From Saprospirales bacterium (lineage in GTDB: Bacteria > Bacteroidota > Bacteroidia > Chitinophagales > Saprospiraceae), in assembly GCA_007695035.1 (NCBI GenBank), contig REEO01000009.1, positions 1-64,000 on the forward strand: a stretch of 64,000 nt of DNA. The letters are read 5' to 3'. Shown piece after piece: positions 1-9,420 of this stretch (within the stretch, counting starts at the first letter, position 1; each line of letters starts with the position of its first letter). A program made the translations under genes and the position numbers. The notes beneath the pieces are model-generated. The model worked only from the letters and a program-made list of their open reading frames with translations, had not been told where the DNA came from and did not search any database.

Positions 1-40
1 GATCTGAGTGCAAAGGAATGAGTGCAAATTTTATGCAAAC

Positions 41-76
41 AAAAAAAGGGTTACAACCTTTGCAAGTCATAACCCT
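41..76 (-). terminator. Terminator downstream of tRNA-Asp
   Basis: On the minus strand a stem AGGGTTA / TAACCCT closes a 16-nt loop, and the loop can itself pair partly. A run of seven T follows. It lies 13 nt past the 3' end of tRNA-Asp in the right orientation, so it probably ends that transcript. Confidence 0.7.
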
Positions 77-88
77 CTGAAAATTAAG

Positions 89-162
89 CGGTCCGGACGG
101 GACTCGAACCCGCGACCCCCTGCGTGACAGGCAGGTATTCTAACCAACTGAACTACCGGACC
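89..162 (-). tRNA. tRNA-Asp (anticodon GTC)
   Basis: A full cloverleaf reads on the minus strand. The acceptor stem GGTCCGG pairs with CCGGACC, the anticodon stem-loop is cctgcctGTCacgcagg, and the T-loop has the usual GGTTCGAGTCC. The anticodon GTC decodes aspartate. The discriminator base is G and the 3' CCA is not encoded, so it must be added after transcription. A promoter-like element lies just upstream and a hairpin terminator downstream, so the gene looks like an independent unit. Confidence 0.97.
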
Positions 163-189
163 AATACCACTTCTCTTTCGAAGCGACTG

Positions 190-220
190 CAAAAGTAATA
201 CAGGCAGAATTATCCACCAA
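190..220 (-). promoter_or_regulatory. Bacteroidota-type promoter for tRNA-Asp
   Basis: On the minus strand TTG is followed after 20 nt by TACTTTTG, matching the phylum's primary-sigma consensus (TTTG, 19-21 nt, TAnnTTTG). It lies about 28 nt upstream of the tRNA 5' end. Confidence 0.65.
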
Positions 221-328
221 TATTTTCCGGAAAATTTTTTCAATATTTTTTTCAACGCACATCATAAGGCTAATAATTAGTACCTTAGCAGTTGAAATTT
301 TTTTTGCTGGCTGGAAAAATATTTGCGT

Positions 329-1372
329 ATGGTATTTCTGGACTTTGAAAAACCGCTGGAGAGTCTCCACGAACAACTGGATAAGATCAAGCAGGTGGGT
401 GAAAAGGGCGATGTGGATGTGAGTCCCATGCTGAATGAGTTGGAGAAGAAAATCAATGACAAGAGAAAGGAGATTTACAACAATCTCACTGGTTGGCAGC
501 GGGTGCAGTTGTCCAGGCATCCCGAGCGACCTTACACCTACTATTACATAAAGAGTCTCACCTCATCCTTTATTGAACTCCACGGAGACCGCTATTTTAA
601 AGACGACAAGGCTATCGTCGGTGGACTGGGTGTGATAGATGGCCGCACAGTGGTGATTATTGGCCATCAAAAAGGTGTGAATACAAAAATGCGGCAGTAT
701 CGAAACTTCGGAATGGCCAATCCCGAGGGTTACCGCAAGGCGTTGCGACTTATGAAACTGGCCGAGCGCTTTGGTTTTCCGGTTTTGTCGCTCATCGATA
801 CTCCTGGTGCATACCCCGGACTGGAAGCTGAACAGCGTGGACAGGCAGAGGCCATTGCCAGAAACCTGTTCGAAATGGCCAAGCTGAAAGTGCCCATTCT
901 CTGCTACGTAATTGGTGAAGGGGCTTCCGGCGGTGCGATTGGAATAGGTCTGGGTGACCGCGTGTTTATGTTGGAAAATACCTGGTACTCCGTAATATCT
1001 CCCGAATCCTGCTCTTCCATTCTCTGGAGGAGTTGGGATTACAAAGAACAGGCCGCAGACCAACTCCGCCTGACCGCCGAGCACATGTTTGAGTTTGGAT
1101 TGATAGACGGTATTGTGTACGAACCACTTGGTGGCGCTCACGCTAACAGGGAGGAAATGGTGACCATCCTCAGAAAGCACATCAATAAGGAACTCGCGAT
1201 GCTCACCGAAATGGAACTGGATGAATTACTGCCCAAGCGTATTGAGAAATACGAGCAAATGGGCCGCTTTACCGTAGAAGAAGATCCAGCAGCCGGTGAA
1301 TTGGCGCCGGAAGAAGAGTCCTCAAACGAAAAGGGTGATGTTGAAAAGGAGAATCCTCGAGTGGCAGACTAA
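329..1372 (+). CDS. accA: Acetyl-CoA carboxylase carboxyltransferase subunit alpha
   Basis: AccA forms the carboxyltransferase of acetyl-CoA carboxylase with AccD. It moves the carboxyl group from carboxybiotin to acetyl-CoA, the first committed step of fatty-acid synthesis, in the cytoplasm. The crotonase-like fold is evident from [10 protein letters not shown] near residue 155 and [12 protein letters not shown] near residue 195, followed by [15 protein letters not shown] place the start at the ATG at 329; a TTG six bases earlier is also open but less likely. The 347-residue protein is about 30 residues longer than the common length because of an acidic tail rich in Glu. Its 3' end overlaps the next gene by 35 nt, which suggests co-transcription. 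A TACCTTAG element at 281-288 may be a variant promoter. Confidence 0.96.
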   Translation: MVFLDFEKPLESLHEQLDKIKQVGEKGDVDVSPMLNELEKKINDKRKEIYNNLTGWQRVQLSRHPERPYTYYYIKSLTSSFIELHGDRYFKDDKAIVGGLGVIDGRTVVIIGHQKGVNTKMRQYRNFGMANPEGYRKALRLMKLAERFGFPVLSLIDTPGAYPGLEAEQRGQAEAIARNLFEMAKLKVPILCYVIGEGASGGAIGIGLGDRVFMLENTWYSVISPESCSSILWRSWDYKEQAADQLRLTAEHMFEFGLIDGIVYEPLGGAHANREEMVTILRKHINKELAMLTEMELDELLPKRIEKYEQMGRFTVEEDPAAGELAPEEESSNEKGDVEKENPRVAD

Positions 1373-1880
1373 TAGAAAGGTAAAAAAACGAAAACCCTTT
1401 AGCGGCTTCAATCGACTGAATTCTGTTGCTTTGCTGGTACGCCTGACCGATAAAACCGAGTTGAAGAGTCTGTTGAAGTTTTTTGATAAAGTGAATAGGA
1501 CCGGTGTGACCGCTGACCTGTACGCCTTTTTTCCGGGTAGTGAGAAAGCCTGCCTCGACCTGTTCCCAGAAAGTGATTTTCACCTCATAACCCGCTCCGA
1601 CATCAACTGGTTTGGACTTCCCAAAGGCGAGGAAGTGAATGCACTTTTCGAGAAAGAATACGACCTCCTCTTCAATGCAGATATGCACTCCGATAATGTG
1701 ATACACTATTTAGCAGCCGGCTGTCCCGCCAGATTCAAACTGGGTTTAGATCTGGAGCGCGCTGAGATTTATGACTTCATGGTGGAATTGCCCGAAAAAG
1801 CAAATCTCACCGACGCCCTGGAGCAATCAAACAGGGCTTTGAGGGATGTTTTTGGAAAAGAATTGCTGCCGGCTAATTGA
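1338..1880 (+). CDS. DUF6913-like conserved protein
   Basis: This is a 180-residue soluble protein with a very basic N-terminus and no signal peptide or membrane segment. Its layout (basic start, a SVALLV strand, then a DLLFNADM segment, a [22 protein letters not shown]-like block and a short C-terminal helix) resembles a small uncharacterised Bacteroidota family I know as DUF6913. The match is by eye. An open frame extends upstream inside accA, but the ATG at 1338 fits best and leaves only a 35-nt overlap with accA. The overlap points to translational coupling. Function is unknown. It ends 13 nt before the convergent membrane hydrolase gene. Confidence 0.72.
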   Translation: MLKRRILEWQTNRKVKKRKPFSGFNRLNSVALLVRLTDKTELKSLLKFFDKVNRTGVTADLYAFFPGSEKACLDLFPESDFHLITRSDINWFGLPKGEEVNALFEKEYDLLFNADMHSDNVIHYLAAGCPARFKLGLDLERAEIYDFMVELPEKANLTDALEQSNRALRDVFGKELLPAN

Positions 1881-1893
1881 TTCAGGGCGGTTA

Positions 1894-3126
1894 CTACTCA
1901 CCAGTATTCCCCCCGCGAATACGCTGAAAAAAAGACCCAAATATTTCCCCCGGATCACCTCTGAAATCCGGTCGTGAGCGCTTCGCCTTCCAGTCACCAT
2001 TAGGCTGTTTCACAATTTTGAAAGAAAAAGGACTCTCTGCTTCAATTTCAGCACTTGTAAAGTCGATGGTACCAAACCTGAGATCGTGCCATTTTAGCTT
2101 GCCATTTTCCATACTGTCCACCAGGTGAAAACCCCTGGAAAACCACTTTAGGATTTCAATGTCGGGATGAGGAAGAATGGTGTCCAGCAGTTCGTGGTTT
2201 TTGGGAATGTAGGTCAGATTAGAAAATAGTCTTTCCTCATCAAAAATGGAGTAGTACCCCTTGATAAAATGGTCTTCGGTCTCTGCGATTCCATACCACA
2301 GGGCGTTGTTAAAAAGAGTAGGGGTTGTTTTGAATTGGATTACCTGCTCGGACCGGTCTTCCATGGTGGCCTTGAATACACGGTTCACATTCACTTTATT
2401 TACCAGGGTCAAAGCGAGGTAGAAAGTGCTGATTCCAATACCAAGTCGATTAAGCAAATTCCGCTTTCTGTCTTTTCTCGAAAAAAAGGAGGCCGCTGTG
2501 ACAAATCCCAGTATAGGAATGGTGAATAATGGATCCACCACGTTGATGAAATCATAAGCAAAAGGGTAGTGTGTAAAGGGCCACAGAATCTGGGTGCCAT
2601 AGGTGGTAAAAACATCCATGGCTATGTGAGTGGTGAACACCCAAAAGAGAAACCAGTACCAGTTCTTAAAGGAGGGCTGCTCGATGTCTCCGCTTACAGT
2701 TGGGGTTCTTTGCCAGGCCATCACCGAAATAAGAACCGGTACTCCCGTAAGTAATAGAAGTATAAATGGGCTCAGTGAACCCCAGCCCGCATACAGAATG
2801 AGCACGGCTGCCAACGCAGGCAATGAGGTAAAGACCCATTTCCATACCCGGCGCCACTTCTTGTTGTGGTAAAAATCCGATCCGAAGTACTTTTGAAGGA
2901 GGTAGGCAAAAAGGGCTGATGCAATCGCTATGAAGAATAACGAATGAGTTGGCCCCCTGTGAAATTTAACAGATTGGGCTTCAGATAAGAAGGGATTGGC
3001 CAGGACATCCAAATCAGGCAGGGTCCCCGCAACAGCACCCCAGAACATTGCTTTGTTGCCGATTTTTCTGCCGAGAGTCAATTCGCCAATTGCGGCGCCC
3101 AATGCTATATGTGTCAGTGAATCCAT
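1894..3126 (-). CDS. YdjM/DUF457-type membrane-bound metal-dependent hydrolase
   Basis: The N-terminus MDSLTHIALGAAIGE and the following GTLPDLDVL and FHRGPTHSLFF motifs are hallmarks of the DUF457/YdjM family. These are integral membrane proteins whose His and Asp residues probably bind a metal. A second conserved THIAMDVFTTYGTQ segment lies near residue 165, as in the family. There are about five hydrophobic helices in the first 240 residues and a longer soluble C-terminal part of about 170 residues. The family is inferred to hydrolyse phospholipid or other membrane substrates, but no reaction is established. It stands alone and is convergent with the DUF6913-like gene. Confidence 0.85.
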   Translation of the reverse strand: MDSLTHIALGAAIGELTLGRKIGNKAMFWGAVAGTLPDLDVLANPFLSEAQSVKFHRGPTHSLFFIAIASALFAYLLQKYFGSDFYHNKKWRRVWKWVFTSLPALAAVLILYAGWGSLSPFILLLLTGVPVLISVMAWQRTPTVSGDIEQPSFKNWYWFLFWVFTTHIAMDVFTTYGTQILWPFTHYPFAYDFINVVDPLFTIPILGFVTAASFFSRKDRKRNLLNRLGIGISTFYLALTLVNKVNVNRVFKATMEDRSEQVIQFKTTPTLFNNALWYGIAETEDHFIKGYYSIFDEERLFSNLTYIPKNHELLDTILPHPDIEILKWFSRGFHLVDSMENGKLKWHDLRFGTIDFTSAEIEAESPFSFKIVKQPNGDWKAKRSRPDFRGDPGEIFGSFFQRIRGGNTGE

Positions 3127-3319
3127 GGTGTTTTTTGTGCCCTGATCAAAAGAGCTATTTTATAAAAGCCGGCCGGTGAAAAATGTTTAGAAGGGCGGTG
3201 AAACCATTGACAATTCAAGAGATAAACCTTCTGAAAATGCAGCCGGAAAATGGCCTAAGGAAGTGTTCGTTTTTTTGACACAAGATTGAATCCCCAGCCT
3301 GCTGCTTTAGAAACCCACA

Positions 3320-4639
3320 TTATAATCCCGTCAATGCCATTAGGTCGATATAGGCCATTGCCCGGTCTCTCCTGATAGCAGCTAAGGCCTCTTCTGCTCG
3401 CACCAATTGCTGCTGCACTTCTCGTAATTCAAAATTGTCGATTCGGCCTGCTTGAAACATCTCATCGGCCAGTTCCAGGTTTTGCCTTACGAGTTCGAGG
3501 TTTTCTCTTTCTATTTCGAGCATTTTGTTAGAGTTTTTGAACTCCAGGTACCGCTTTTGTAACTCTGTCTCCAGTTCACTTCTCAAATCGGCCAGTTGCA
3601 GTGAACCCATTTCCAAACGTAGTTGGTTTACTTCAATATTCTTTCGGCTTCTATGACCGTCAAAAATATTCATCCGCAATGTGGCACCGACAAAAGGCCC
3701 GAAGTTTCTATTACTTTCAAGGAGTCCCACCTCACTTAGTGTAAGGCTGTAATCCACTCCGGCACTCATATCCAGGGTGGGATACTGTTCGGCCCTGCTG
3801 ATGTCCAGTTCACTTTCCAAAACAAACTGTTGCATGGTTTCCAGTATGAGCTCGGGGTTGTTGGTGAGTACTTTTGCCAAAAGTGCATCGGGATCGACCT
3901 CTGCCTGATCGTAGTAATCCTCCTCTTCCAGTTCCAATTCGTCATCCGGTTCGATATTCATTATTCTGAAGAGGTCCTGCATGGCCACCTGCCTCCAGGA
4001 TTTCACCTGTTCGAGGCGGGCTTTTTCCCTGTTGAGTTCAGACTGGGTTTGGAGTAAGCTGAGTCTTGTACCACGACCAATATCTAATCTTTCTCTCTCT
4101 AAATTCTCCAGATCTTCAAAGAACGCGATACTCTCCTCTATCAGGCGCCGGGTGTCGTCGTAATACAAAATGGTGTAATAAGTTCTGCTCAGTCTTGTGA
4201 GCAACTCCCGGGCCATAACTTCCACCTGCTGCTCAGTGAGATCTTCTAATTTTTCCAATCGCTGTTTACGGTTTCTCGCTGCACCTCCATCGTAAAGGCG
4301 ATAATCTGCCTGCACTCCTGTATTGAAGGTGAAATTCCCCGCCCAGTCAGCCGAGCGGTCTGTGCCGTCAAAAAAGGTTTGCTTAGAATTGTTGGATGCG
4401 TAATTCACTCCTGAGATCAGGGAAACCTGTGGCAATAAACCGGCATTACCGGGGTGGTTTTCCGTGCGGCTTATCTCGAGACTTTTTCTCGACATTTCAA
4501 TTCCGTAATTCTGCTGAAGGGCTACTTGAAAGGCGCGCTCCAGGCTCAATCTTTCCTGAGCTGTGAGGAAGCCGCCGTTGCACAGTGTAATTAGAAAAGC
4601 CAAAATTGCATATCGTATCATCCAGTCCGTATTTTCCAT
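3320..4639 (-). CDS. TolC-family outer-membrane efflux protein
   Basis: A 439-residue outer-membrane channel protein with an N-terminal signal peptide (cleavage likely after FLTAQ). Long amphipathic helical stretches rich in Glu, Leu and Arg occur in two repeats, the TolC/OEP pattern. It would trimerise into an outer-membrane barrel and periplasmic helical tunnel that docks on the pump encoded upstream. It is the third gene of the adaptor-pump-channel operon, 81 nt after the pump stop. A second Met at codon 7 (position 4621) gives an equally good signal peptide, so the start is uncertain by six codons. Confidence 0.92.
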   Translation of the reverse strand: MENTDWMIRYAILAFLITLCNGGFLTAQERLSLERAFQVALQQNYGIEMSRKSLEISRTENHPGNAGLLPQVSLISGVNYASNNSKQTFFDGTDRSADWAGNFTFNTGVQADYRLYDGGAARNRKQRLEKLEDLTEQQVEVMARELLTRLSRTYYTILYYDDTRRLIEESIAFFEDLENLERERLDIGRGTRLSLLQTQSELNREKARLEQVKSWRQVAMQDLFRIMNIEPDDELELEEEDYYDQAEVDPDALLAKVLTNNPELILETMQQFVLESELDISRAEQYPTLDMSAGVDYSLTLSEVGLLESNRNFGPFVGATLRMNIFDGHRSRKNIEVNQLRLEMGSLQLADLRSELETELQKRYLEFKNSNKMLEIERENLELVRQNLELADEMFQAGRIDNFELREVQQQLVRAEEALAAIRRDRAMAYIDLMALTGL

Positions 4640-4720
4640 TTATTTTTACCGGCACCAATCAATTCTCCGGGATTTCATTTGAGTATTTTGTTGCACAGCT
4701 TTTGCCGCTGCAAGAATTTT

Positions 4721-7700
4721 TTAATTCTCAGTGACAAGCTGCTTATTAAGTTGGTTTTTTTTTCGAGATAAAAGCGCGTACATAGCAGGTATTATATATA
4801 GCGTCAGGATCAGCGAAAACAGGAGGCCACCAACCACTACAATACCCATTGGAATCCTGCTGGTGGCTGCAGCACCAAGTGCCAGTGCAATGGGAAGGGT
4901 AGCCAGTGAAGTCGCCAGACTGGTCATCACGATTGGTCTGAATCTGAGTGTGGCTGCCTCCAGGGCCGCCTCCTTCAAGGTGGCGGAGGAGGGTAGCTTC
5001 TGATTGGCAAATTCCACGATTAGAATCCCGTTTTTAGTCACAATTCCCACCAGAACAATCATACCAATTTGACTAAAGATATTCATGGTGTGACCAAAGA
5101 TGTAAAGTGACAATAATGCACCAACCAAAGCCAACGGCACTGTAAACATAATCACAAAGGGATCCACGAAACTCTCAAACTGGGCCGCCAGCGTCAAAAA
5201 TACCAGGACGAGTGCCAGAATAAAGGCAAAGTACAGTCCGGTGGCACTGTCGGTGAAATCCCGCGAGGGACCTGTCAGCGTGGTAAAGAAGCTATCGTCC
5301 AGTATCTCGTCAGCAATTTCGTCCATGGCACCAATACCCTGACCCAGTGTATAGCCGTCGTTAAGTCCGGCAGATACAGTGGCCGATACATAGCGGTTGT
5401 ATCTGAACAACTGCGGAGGGGAAGATCGCTCTTCCAGATGCACCAGGTTTTCGAGTGGAATTAGCTGTCCATGCCGGTTTCTGACATTGGCCTGTTTTAG
5501 GTCAATGGGCTCGTTACGGCTGGTACGAATTGCTTCCCCAATCACCTCGTACTGTTTACCGTCCATGATGAAAAAACCATAGCGCTGACTGGCGAAGAAC
5601 AACTGCAAGGTTTCCGCAATGTCTCTGACACTGACTCCAAGGGCATTGGCTCGAATCCGGTCTATGGTGACATTTATTTCTGGTTTGGTAAACTTCAGAT
5701 CAACATCCACGACATTGAATGCCCCGTGTTCATTCGCGCGCGCCGTGAATTCAGGAAGTTTTTCCCGCATTCTCTCAAGATTGGGAGCTTGAATTACATA
5801 TTGAACCGGCAGTCCGGTCAGGTTCCTTCCAACCTGTATGGTCTGGTCCTGAGCAGCAAAGCTCCTGGCAAAATTGTGCTGGCTCAACTTGGGCTGGAGG
5901 CTGTTTACAATTTCCTGTTGACTGCGGTCTCTTTTTTCAGGATCCTTCAATGCAATTCTGATAAAGGAGGAATTGACCGAGGTAGTTGCGCCAAATCCCG
6001 GTGATGTAACTGCGATAATGGAGGTTTTCTCTGGTATGGTGTCAATAAATTCAAGCAGACTCATTACATACTCATCCATCAATTCATAAGAAGTACCCTC
6101 GGGGGCACTACTGATTACGCGGAATCGACTTTTGTCCTCCATGGGTGCCAATTCCGAGGGCAGTGTTTCTAAAAGGAAATAGATGCCACCAGCCGCTAAT
6201 ATAACGAATATTGGGGCCACCCAGGCTACCTTCAAAAAGGCGGAAAGTGTTCTCCGGTAGCCGTTTATCAGGGCTTTAAAAAATGGCTCTGTAGTTTGGT
6301 ATAAAAAGCTTTGTTTATCCCTTTTTTTCAGAATTCTGGAGGCCAACATCGGAGTCATGGACAGGGAGACAAAGGTGGATATTATAACCGCACCTGCCAG
6401 TACCATTCCAAATTCCTGAAAAAGACGACCAACTGCTCCCTCCAGAAAAATAATTGGCATGAATACCGCCACCAGGGAAACGGTAGTTACAATAATGGCA
6501 AAGTAAATCTCCTTAGCCCCTGCTATACCAGCCTGGATAGGAGTCATCCCTTGTTCAATCTTTTGATAAATGTTTTCAAGCATCACGATGGCATCATCGA
6601 CCACAAGTCCGGTGGCCAACACTATTCCCAGCAAAGTGAGGACATTGATGGTAAAGCCAAATAAATACATTACAAAAAAGGCCCCTATCAACGAAATGGG
6701 CATTGCAACAACAGGTATTAAGGTGGTGCGCCAATCCCGCAAGAAGAAAAATATCACCAGGATTACCAGCACAAAGGCCAGAAATATGGTCGATTGGACT
6801 TCGGTTATGGCAGTTCGAATGGGTGTGGTCGTGTCAATGGCGTATCCGAGTTGGATGTCTTCGGGCAGCTCTCGCTCTATGATTCGCACCCGCTCGTAAA
6901 ACTCATCTGCAATTTCTATGTGATTGGAACCCGGCTGGGGAGTTACGGCCAGGCCCACCATTGGTATTTTGTTGTTACCCCGGAGCAGGGTTCTCATATT
7001 TTGAGGGGCGAGTTTGGCCTCGCCGATATCCTTTAGTCTTACCAGTGCACCATTGTCCTCTCTGATAATGAGGTCTCTAAACTCATCCGCGGTCGTCATC
7101 CTGCCAAAGGTCCGAATGGTCAATTCCGTCCGATAGCCCTCTATGTTTCCACTCGGTAACTCTACATTTTCGCGATTGAGCGCATTTCTCACATCCAGGG
7201 GACTGACACCCATGGCGGTCATTTTCGCAGGGTCGAGATTCAATCGCATCGAATACCTCTTGGATCCCCAAATTCGAATGAGGCTAATCCCCGGAATGGT
7301 TTGAAGGCGCTCCTTGAGTATGTCGTCGGCAAAAGCGGTGAGCTGCATGAGGTCCCTGCGATCACTTTGGACAGTGAGCACGAGTATAGTGGTCGCATCG
7401 GCATCGGCTTTCCTCACAGTGGGAGGTTCAATGTCCGGCGGAAGGGATCTTATTGCGCGCGATACCCTGTCCCGAACGTCATTGGCAGCGGCCTCAAGGT
7501 CAATGCTGAGGTCAAATTCCACTGTTATTGTACTTCTACCATCGGCACTGACCGATGACATTTCACGGATTCCGGCAATTCCGTTTACGTTTTCTTCCAG
7601 TGGTTCTGTGACCTGGGCTTCAATGACATCTGCATTGGCTCCCGGGTAATCTGTAACCACAGTAATTATAGGAGGGTCAACAGACGGGTACTCCCGGAGT

Positions 7701-7798
7701 CCGAGTTCGGTGTAACCTATTATCCCGAAAAGCACAATTACAATAGACATCACTATTGTGAGAACCGGCCGTTGGATTGATATGGAGGAAAGACTCAT
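4721..7798 (-). CDS. RND efflux pump permease, HAE1/AcrB-like
   Basis: This is a 1025-residue proton-driven pump of the hydrophobe/amphiphile efflux class, which exports drugs, dyes or lipids from periplasm or inner membrane. The architecture is standard: a first helix after SISIQRPVLT, a large periplasmic loop, a helix block holding the proton-relay Asp pair in GLVVDDAIVMLEN, a second periplasmic loop, and a second helix block with VGIVTKNGILIVEFAN containing the conserved Lys. The internal duplication is clear. The start is 2 nt after the adaptor stop, so the two are surely co-transcribed. The substrate cannot be read from sequence. No local TetR or MarR regulator is present. Confidence 0.96.
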   Translation of the reverse strand: MSLSSISIQRPVLTIVMSIVIVLFGIIGYTELGLREYPSVDPPIITVVTDYPGANADVIEAQVTEPLEENVNGIAGIREMSSVSADGRSTITVEFDLSIDLEAAANDVRDRVSRAIRSLPPDIEPPTVRKADADATTILVLTVQSDRRDLMQLTAFADDILKERLQTIPGISLIRIWGSKRYSMRLNLDPAKMTAMGVSPLDVRNALNRENVELPSGNIEGYRTELTIRTFGRMTTADEFRDLIIREDNGALVRLKDIGEAKLAPQNMRTLLRGNNKIPMVGLAVTPQPGSNHIEIADEFYERVRIIERELPEDIQLGYAIDTTTPIRTAITEVQSTIFLAFVLVILVIFFFLRDWRTTLIPVVAMPISLIGAFFVMYLFGFTINVLTLLGIVLATGLVVDDAIVMLENIYQKIEQGMTPIQAGIAGAKEIYFAIIVTTVSLVAVFMPIIFLEGAVGRLFQEFGMVLAGAVIISTFVSLSMTPMLASRILKKRDKQSFLYQTTEPFFKALINGYRRTLSAFLKVAWVAPIFVILAAGGIYFLLETLPSELAPMEDKSRFRVISSAPEGTSYELMDEYVMSLLEFIDTIPEKTSIIAVTSPGFGATTSVNSSFIRIALKDPEKRDRSQQEIVNSLQPKLSQHNFARSFAAQDQTIQVGRNLTGLPVQYVIQAPNLERMREKLPEFTARANEHGAFNVVDVDLKFTKPEINVTIDRIRANALGVSVRDIAETLQLFFASQRYGFFIMDGKQYEVIGEAIRTSRNEPIDLKQANVRNRHGQLIPLENLVHLEERSSPPQLFRYNRYVSATVSAGLNDGYTLGQGIGAMDEIADEILDDSFFTTLTGPSRDFTDSATGLYFAFILALVLVFLTLAAQFESFVDPFVIMFTVPLALVGALLSLYIFGHTMNIFSQIGMIVLVGIVTKNGILIVEFANQKLPSSATLKEAALEAATLRFRPIVMTSLATSLATLPIALALGAAATSRIPMGIVVVGGLLFSLILTLYIIPAMYALLSRKKNQLNKQLVTEN

Positions 7799-7800
7799 TG

Positions 7801-8889
7801 TTAATTATTGTCGGTTTCAAAGGAAAAATCCACCAAATCTACCTTCAATTCGGCTCCTTCGCTAAGTGACATCAGTCCTGTGGTGATAACTGTATCACCG
7901 GCCGATATCCCGTATTTGATCTCCACGGCATTGGCCGTTCTGATACCGGTCTCTATTTTCACCGCTTCAGATATCCCATTTTTTGAAATAAATATTTGCT
8001 GCCCATCCAATACCGGTAGCACTGCCTCTGAGGGCACCATCACCGCCGCTGGATTGACATCTGACCGTAATACCACCTGCGCAAATCGACCTGGTAAAAA
8101 CCTGCCTGCGGTATTGGGTACTTCTGCTCTCATACGCATGGTTCTCGTCTGTGGATTGATCCCCGGCTCAACCGCATATATTTCTGCTTTGTAGGGTGTG
8201 GTCCCACCTACCAGTGTGAAGGAGACCTCTGTGCCCACACCAATTTGTTCGATTATGGTTTCGGGTACGTCAAAATCAAGTTTGATCGGATTGAGTTGGT
8301 GCAGGGTGGCGATGCGGTCGCCGGGACTTACGAAATTGCCCTCACTTATGTGGCGCAGTCCGACCTGACCGGTAAAGGGTGCATAAACATTGAGTTTGGA
8401 CTTTCTGACTTCCAGGAGTTCCTTTTCTGCTCTGAGGGTAGATTCCGTATTCTTTAATTGCTGTAATTCTTCCTCGCTGATAGCCTGAATGCGGTGAAGC
8501 CTTTCAGCCCTGACGCGCTCCTCTTTGGCCAGCTCGATTTCCAGCTTCAACTTCTTTATCTCGCTCGCCATTTCACGGTCGTCCATGGAAATCAACAAAT
8601 CACCGCGGTTTACAACCTGCCCCTCGGAGAAATTGATTACCCGAATCAAACCCGAAAGCTCAGGGGTGATGTTGAGTTGTTCAAAAGCCTCAAATGTTCC
8701 CGGTACGATGATTTTATTGGCTACCTCCATGGTGTCGGCAAGGACCCCGCGAACTGATGTGGTCGATGGTCCGCTTCTCCGGTCTTGCCCTTCCTCTGGC
8801 CCCTCTGAACCACCGCATGATTGCAGGGAAAGAAGTAGTCCGAAAGCAAGGGTAAAAATTATCAGTCTATACATTAAATACACTTTCAT
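7801..8889 (-). CDS. RND efflux periplasmic adaptor lipoprotein
   Basis: A 362-residue membrane-fusion protein that bridges the RND pump and the TolC-like channel. The N-terminus carries a lipoprotein signal ending LLSLQSC, so it is probably anchored by a lipidated Cys. After a low-complexity linker come the lipoyl-like half motifs (SEGQVVNRGDLLI and APFTGQVGLRHISEGNFVSPGD), a helical hairpin between them (KKLKLEIELAKEERVRAERLH), and a beta-barrel domain. An ATG at 8889 is a better start than the TTG just before it; an ATG at 8871-8874 would also leave a full signal. First gene of the three-gene efflux operon. Confidence 0.93.
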   Translation of the reverse strand: MKVYLMYRLIIFTLAFGLLLSLQSCGGSEGPEEGQDRRSGPSTTSVRGVLADTMEVANKIIVPGTFEAFEQLNITPELSGLIRVINFSEGQVVNRGDLLISMDDREMASEIKKLKLEIELAKEERVRAERLHRIQAISEEELQQLKNTESTLRAEKELLEVRKSKLNVYAPFTGQVGLRHISEGNFVSPGDRIATLHQLNPIKLDFDVPETIIEQIGVGTEVSFTLVGGTTPYKAEIYAVEPGINPQTRTMRMRAEVPNTAGRFLPGRFAQVVLRSDVNPAAVMVPSEAVLPVLDGQQIFISKNGISEAVKIETGIRTANAVEIKYGISAGDTVITTGLMSLSEGAELKVDLVDFSFETDNN

Positions 8890-9244
8890 CAATTTGATAC
8901 GGAATATAAAGTCATTAACTGCATTTTGGTTTAAATATTTTGGATGTAAAGTACGGTGAAAAGTCCCAATGTTTCTGAAAACCCGGGTATTTGATCGAAG
9001 TGCCCTAAAATATTAACATTAATTAAGAATAGCCGCCTTGATCCGATGATTTATTACACTCGTCAACCAGGTTTTTAATGGTTAATGGGGTGCCCTGTCA
9101 ACAGCTCTTCAAAGTTGTGAAAATGTTCATACACCAGCCCCCAACGGAGTCATACAGCAAAAAGATGAGCCTACCCCTCCCCAAAGCACAGGGGACAAGA
9201 ATCTCTTGGGGTGCTTCGCCCATCGACCGATCCCCCCTGAGAAC

Positions 9245-9263
9245 TGCACCCTGAAGGGGTGCA
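9245..9263. repeat. Small perfect hairpin, possible REP-like element
   Basis: TGCACCC and GGGTGCA form a perfect 7-bp stem with a 5-nt loop TGAAG. No T-run follows on either strand, so it is not a standard terminator. Its placement in a gene-free stretch fits a short dispersed palindrome. Confidence 0.45.
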
Positions 9264-9375
9264 ACAACAATTTAGTACTGGGGAAAATCCTGGAAAATCA
9301 ACATTCCCTACGAATAGATTAACTGTCGGCTACATCGACGTAGCAGCCTGCCCCTAAGCTTTGGTGGGCTCTCAA

Positions 9376-9410
9376 AAAGCCATTAACCATCGGCCATGGA
9401 CCATCAACCG
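9376..9410. repeat. CCAT-rich quasi-tandem repeat
   Basis: The motif CCAT followed by 1-3 bases recurs about four times (CCATtaaCCATcggCCATggaCCATcaacc). The phasing of about 7 bases is regular. It resembles short intergenic repeats seen in other environmental Bacteroidota, but that comparison is from memory. Confidence 0.4.
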
Positions 9411-9420
9411 CTCCGCGAAT

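Larger units (their letters stand above)
8890..9420. other. Gene-free stretch with palindromic fragments
   Basis: About 530 bases between two minus-strand genes hold no convincing coding frame. It must contain the efflux-operon promoter near 8890-9000. The part from about 9090 to 9420 is different in composition. It has a perfect 7-bp hairpin (TGCACCC / GGGTGCA, 9245-9263), a GTAGC/GCTAC inverted pair near 9330-9350, and a CCAT-rich quasi-repeat at 9376-9410. No terminator is evident. Confidence 0.6.
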
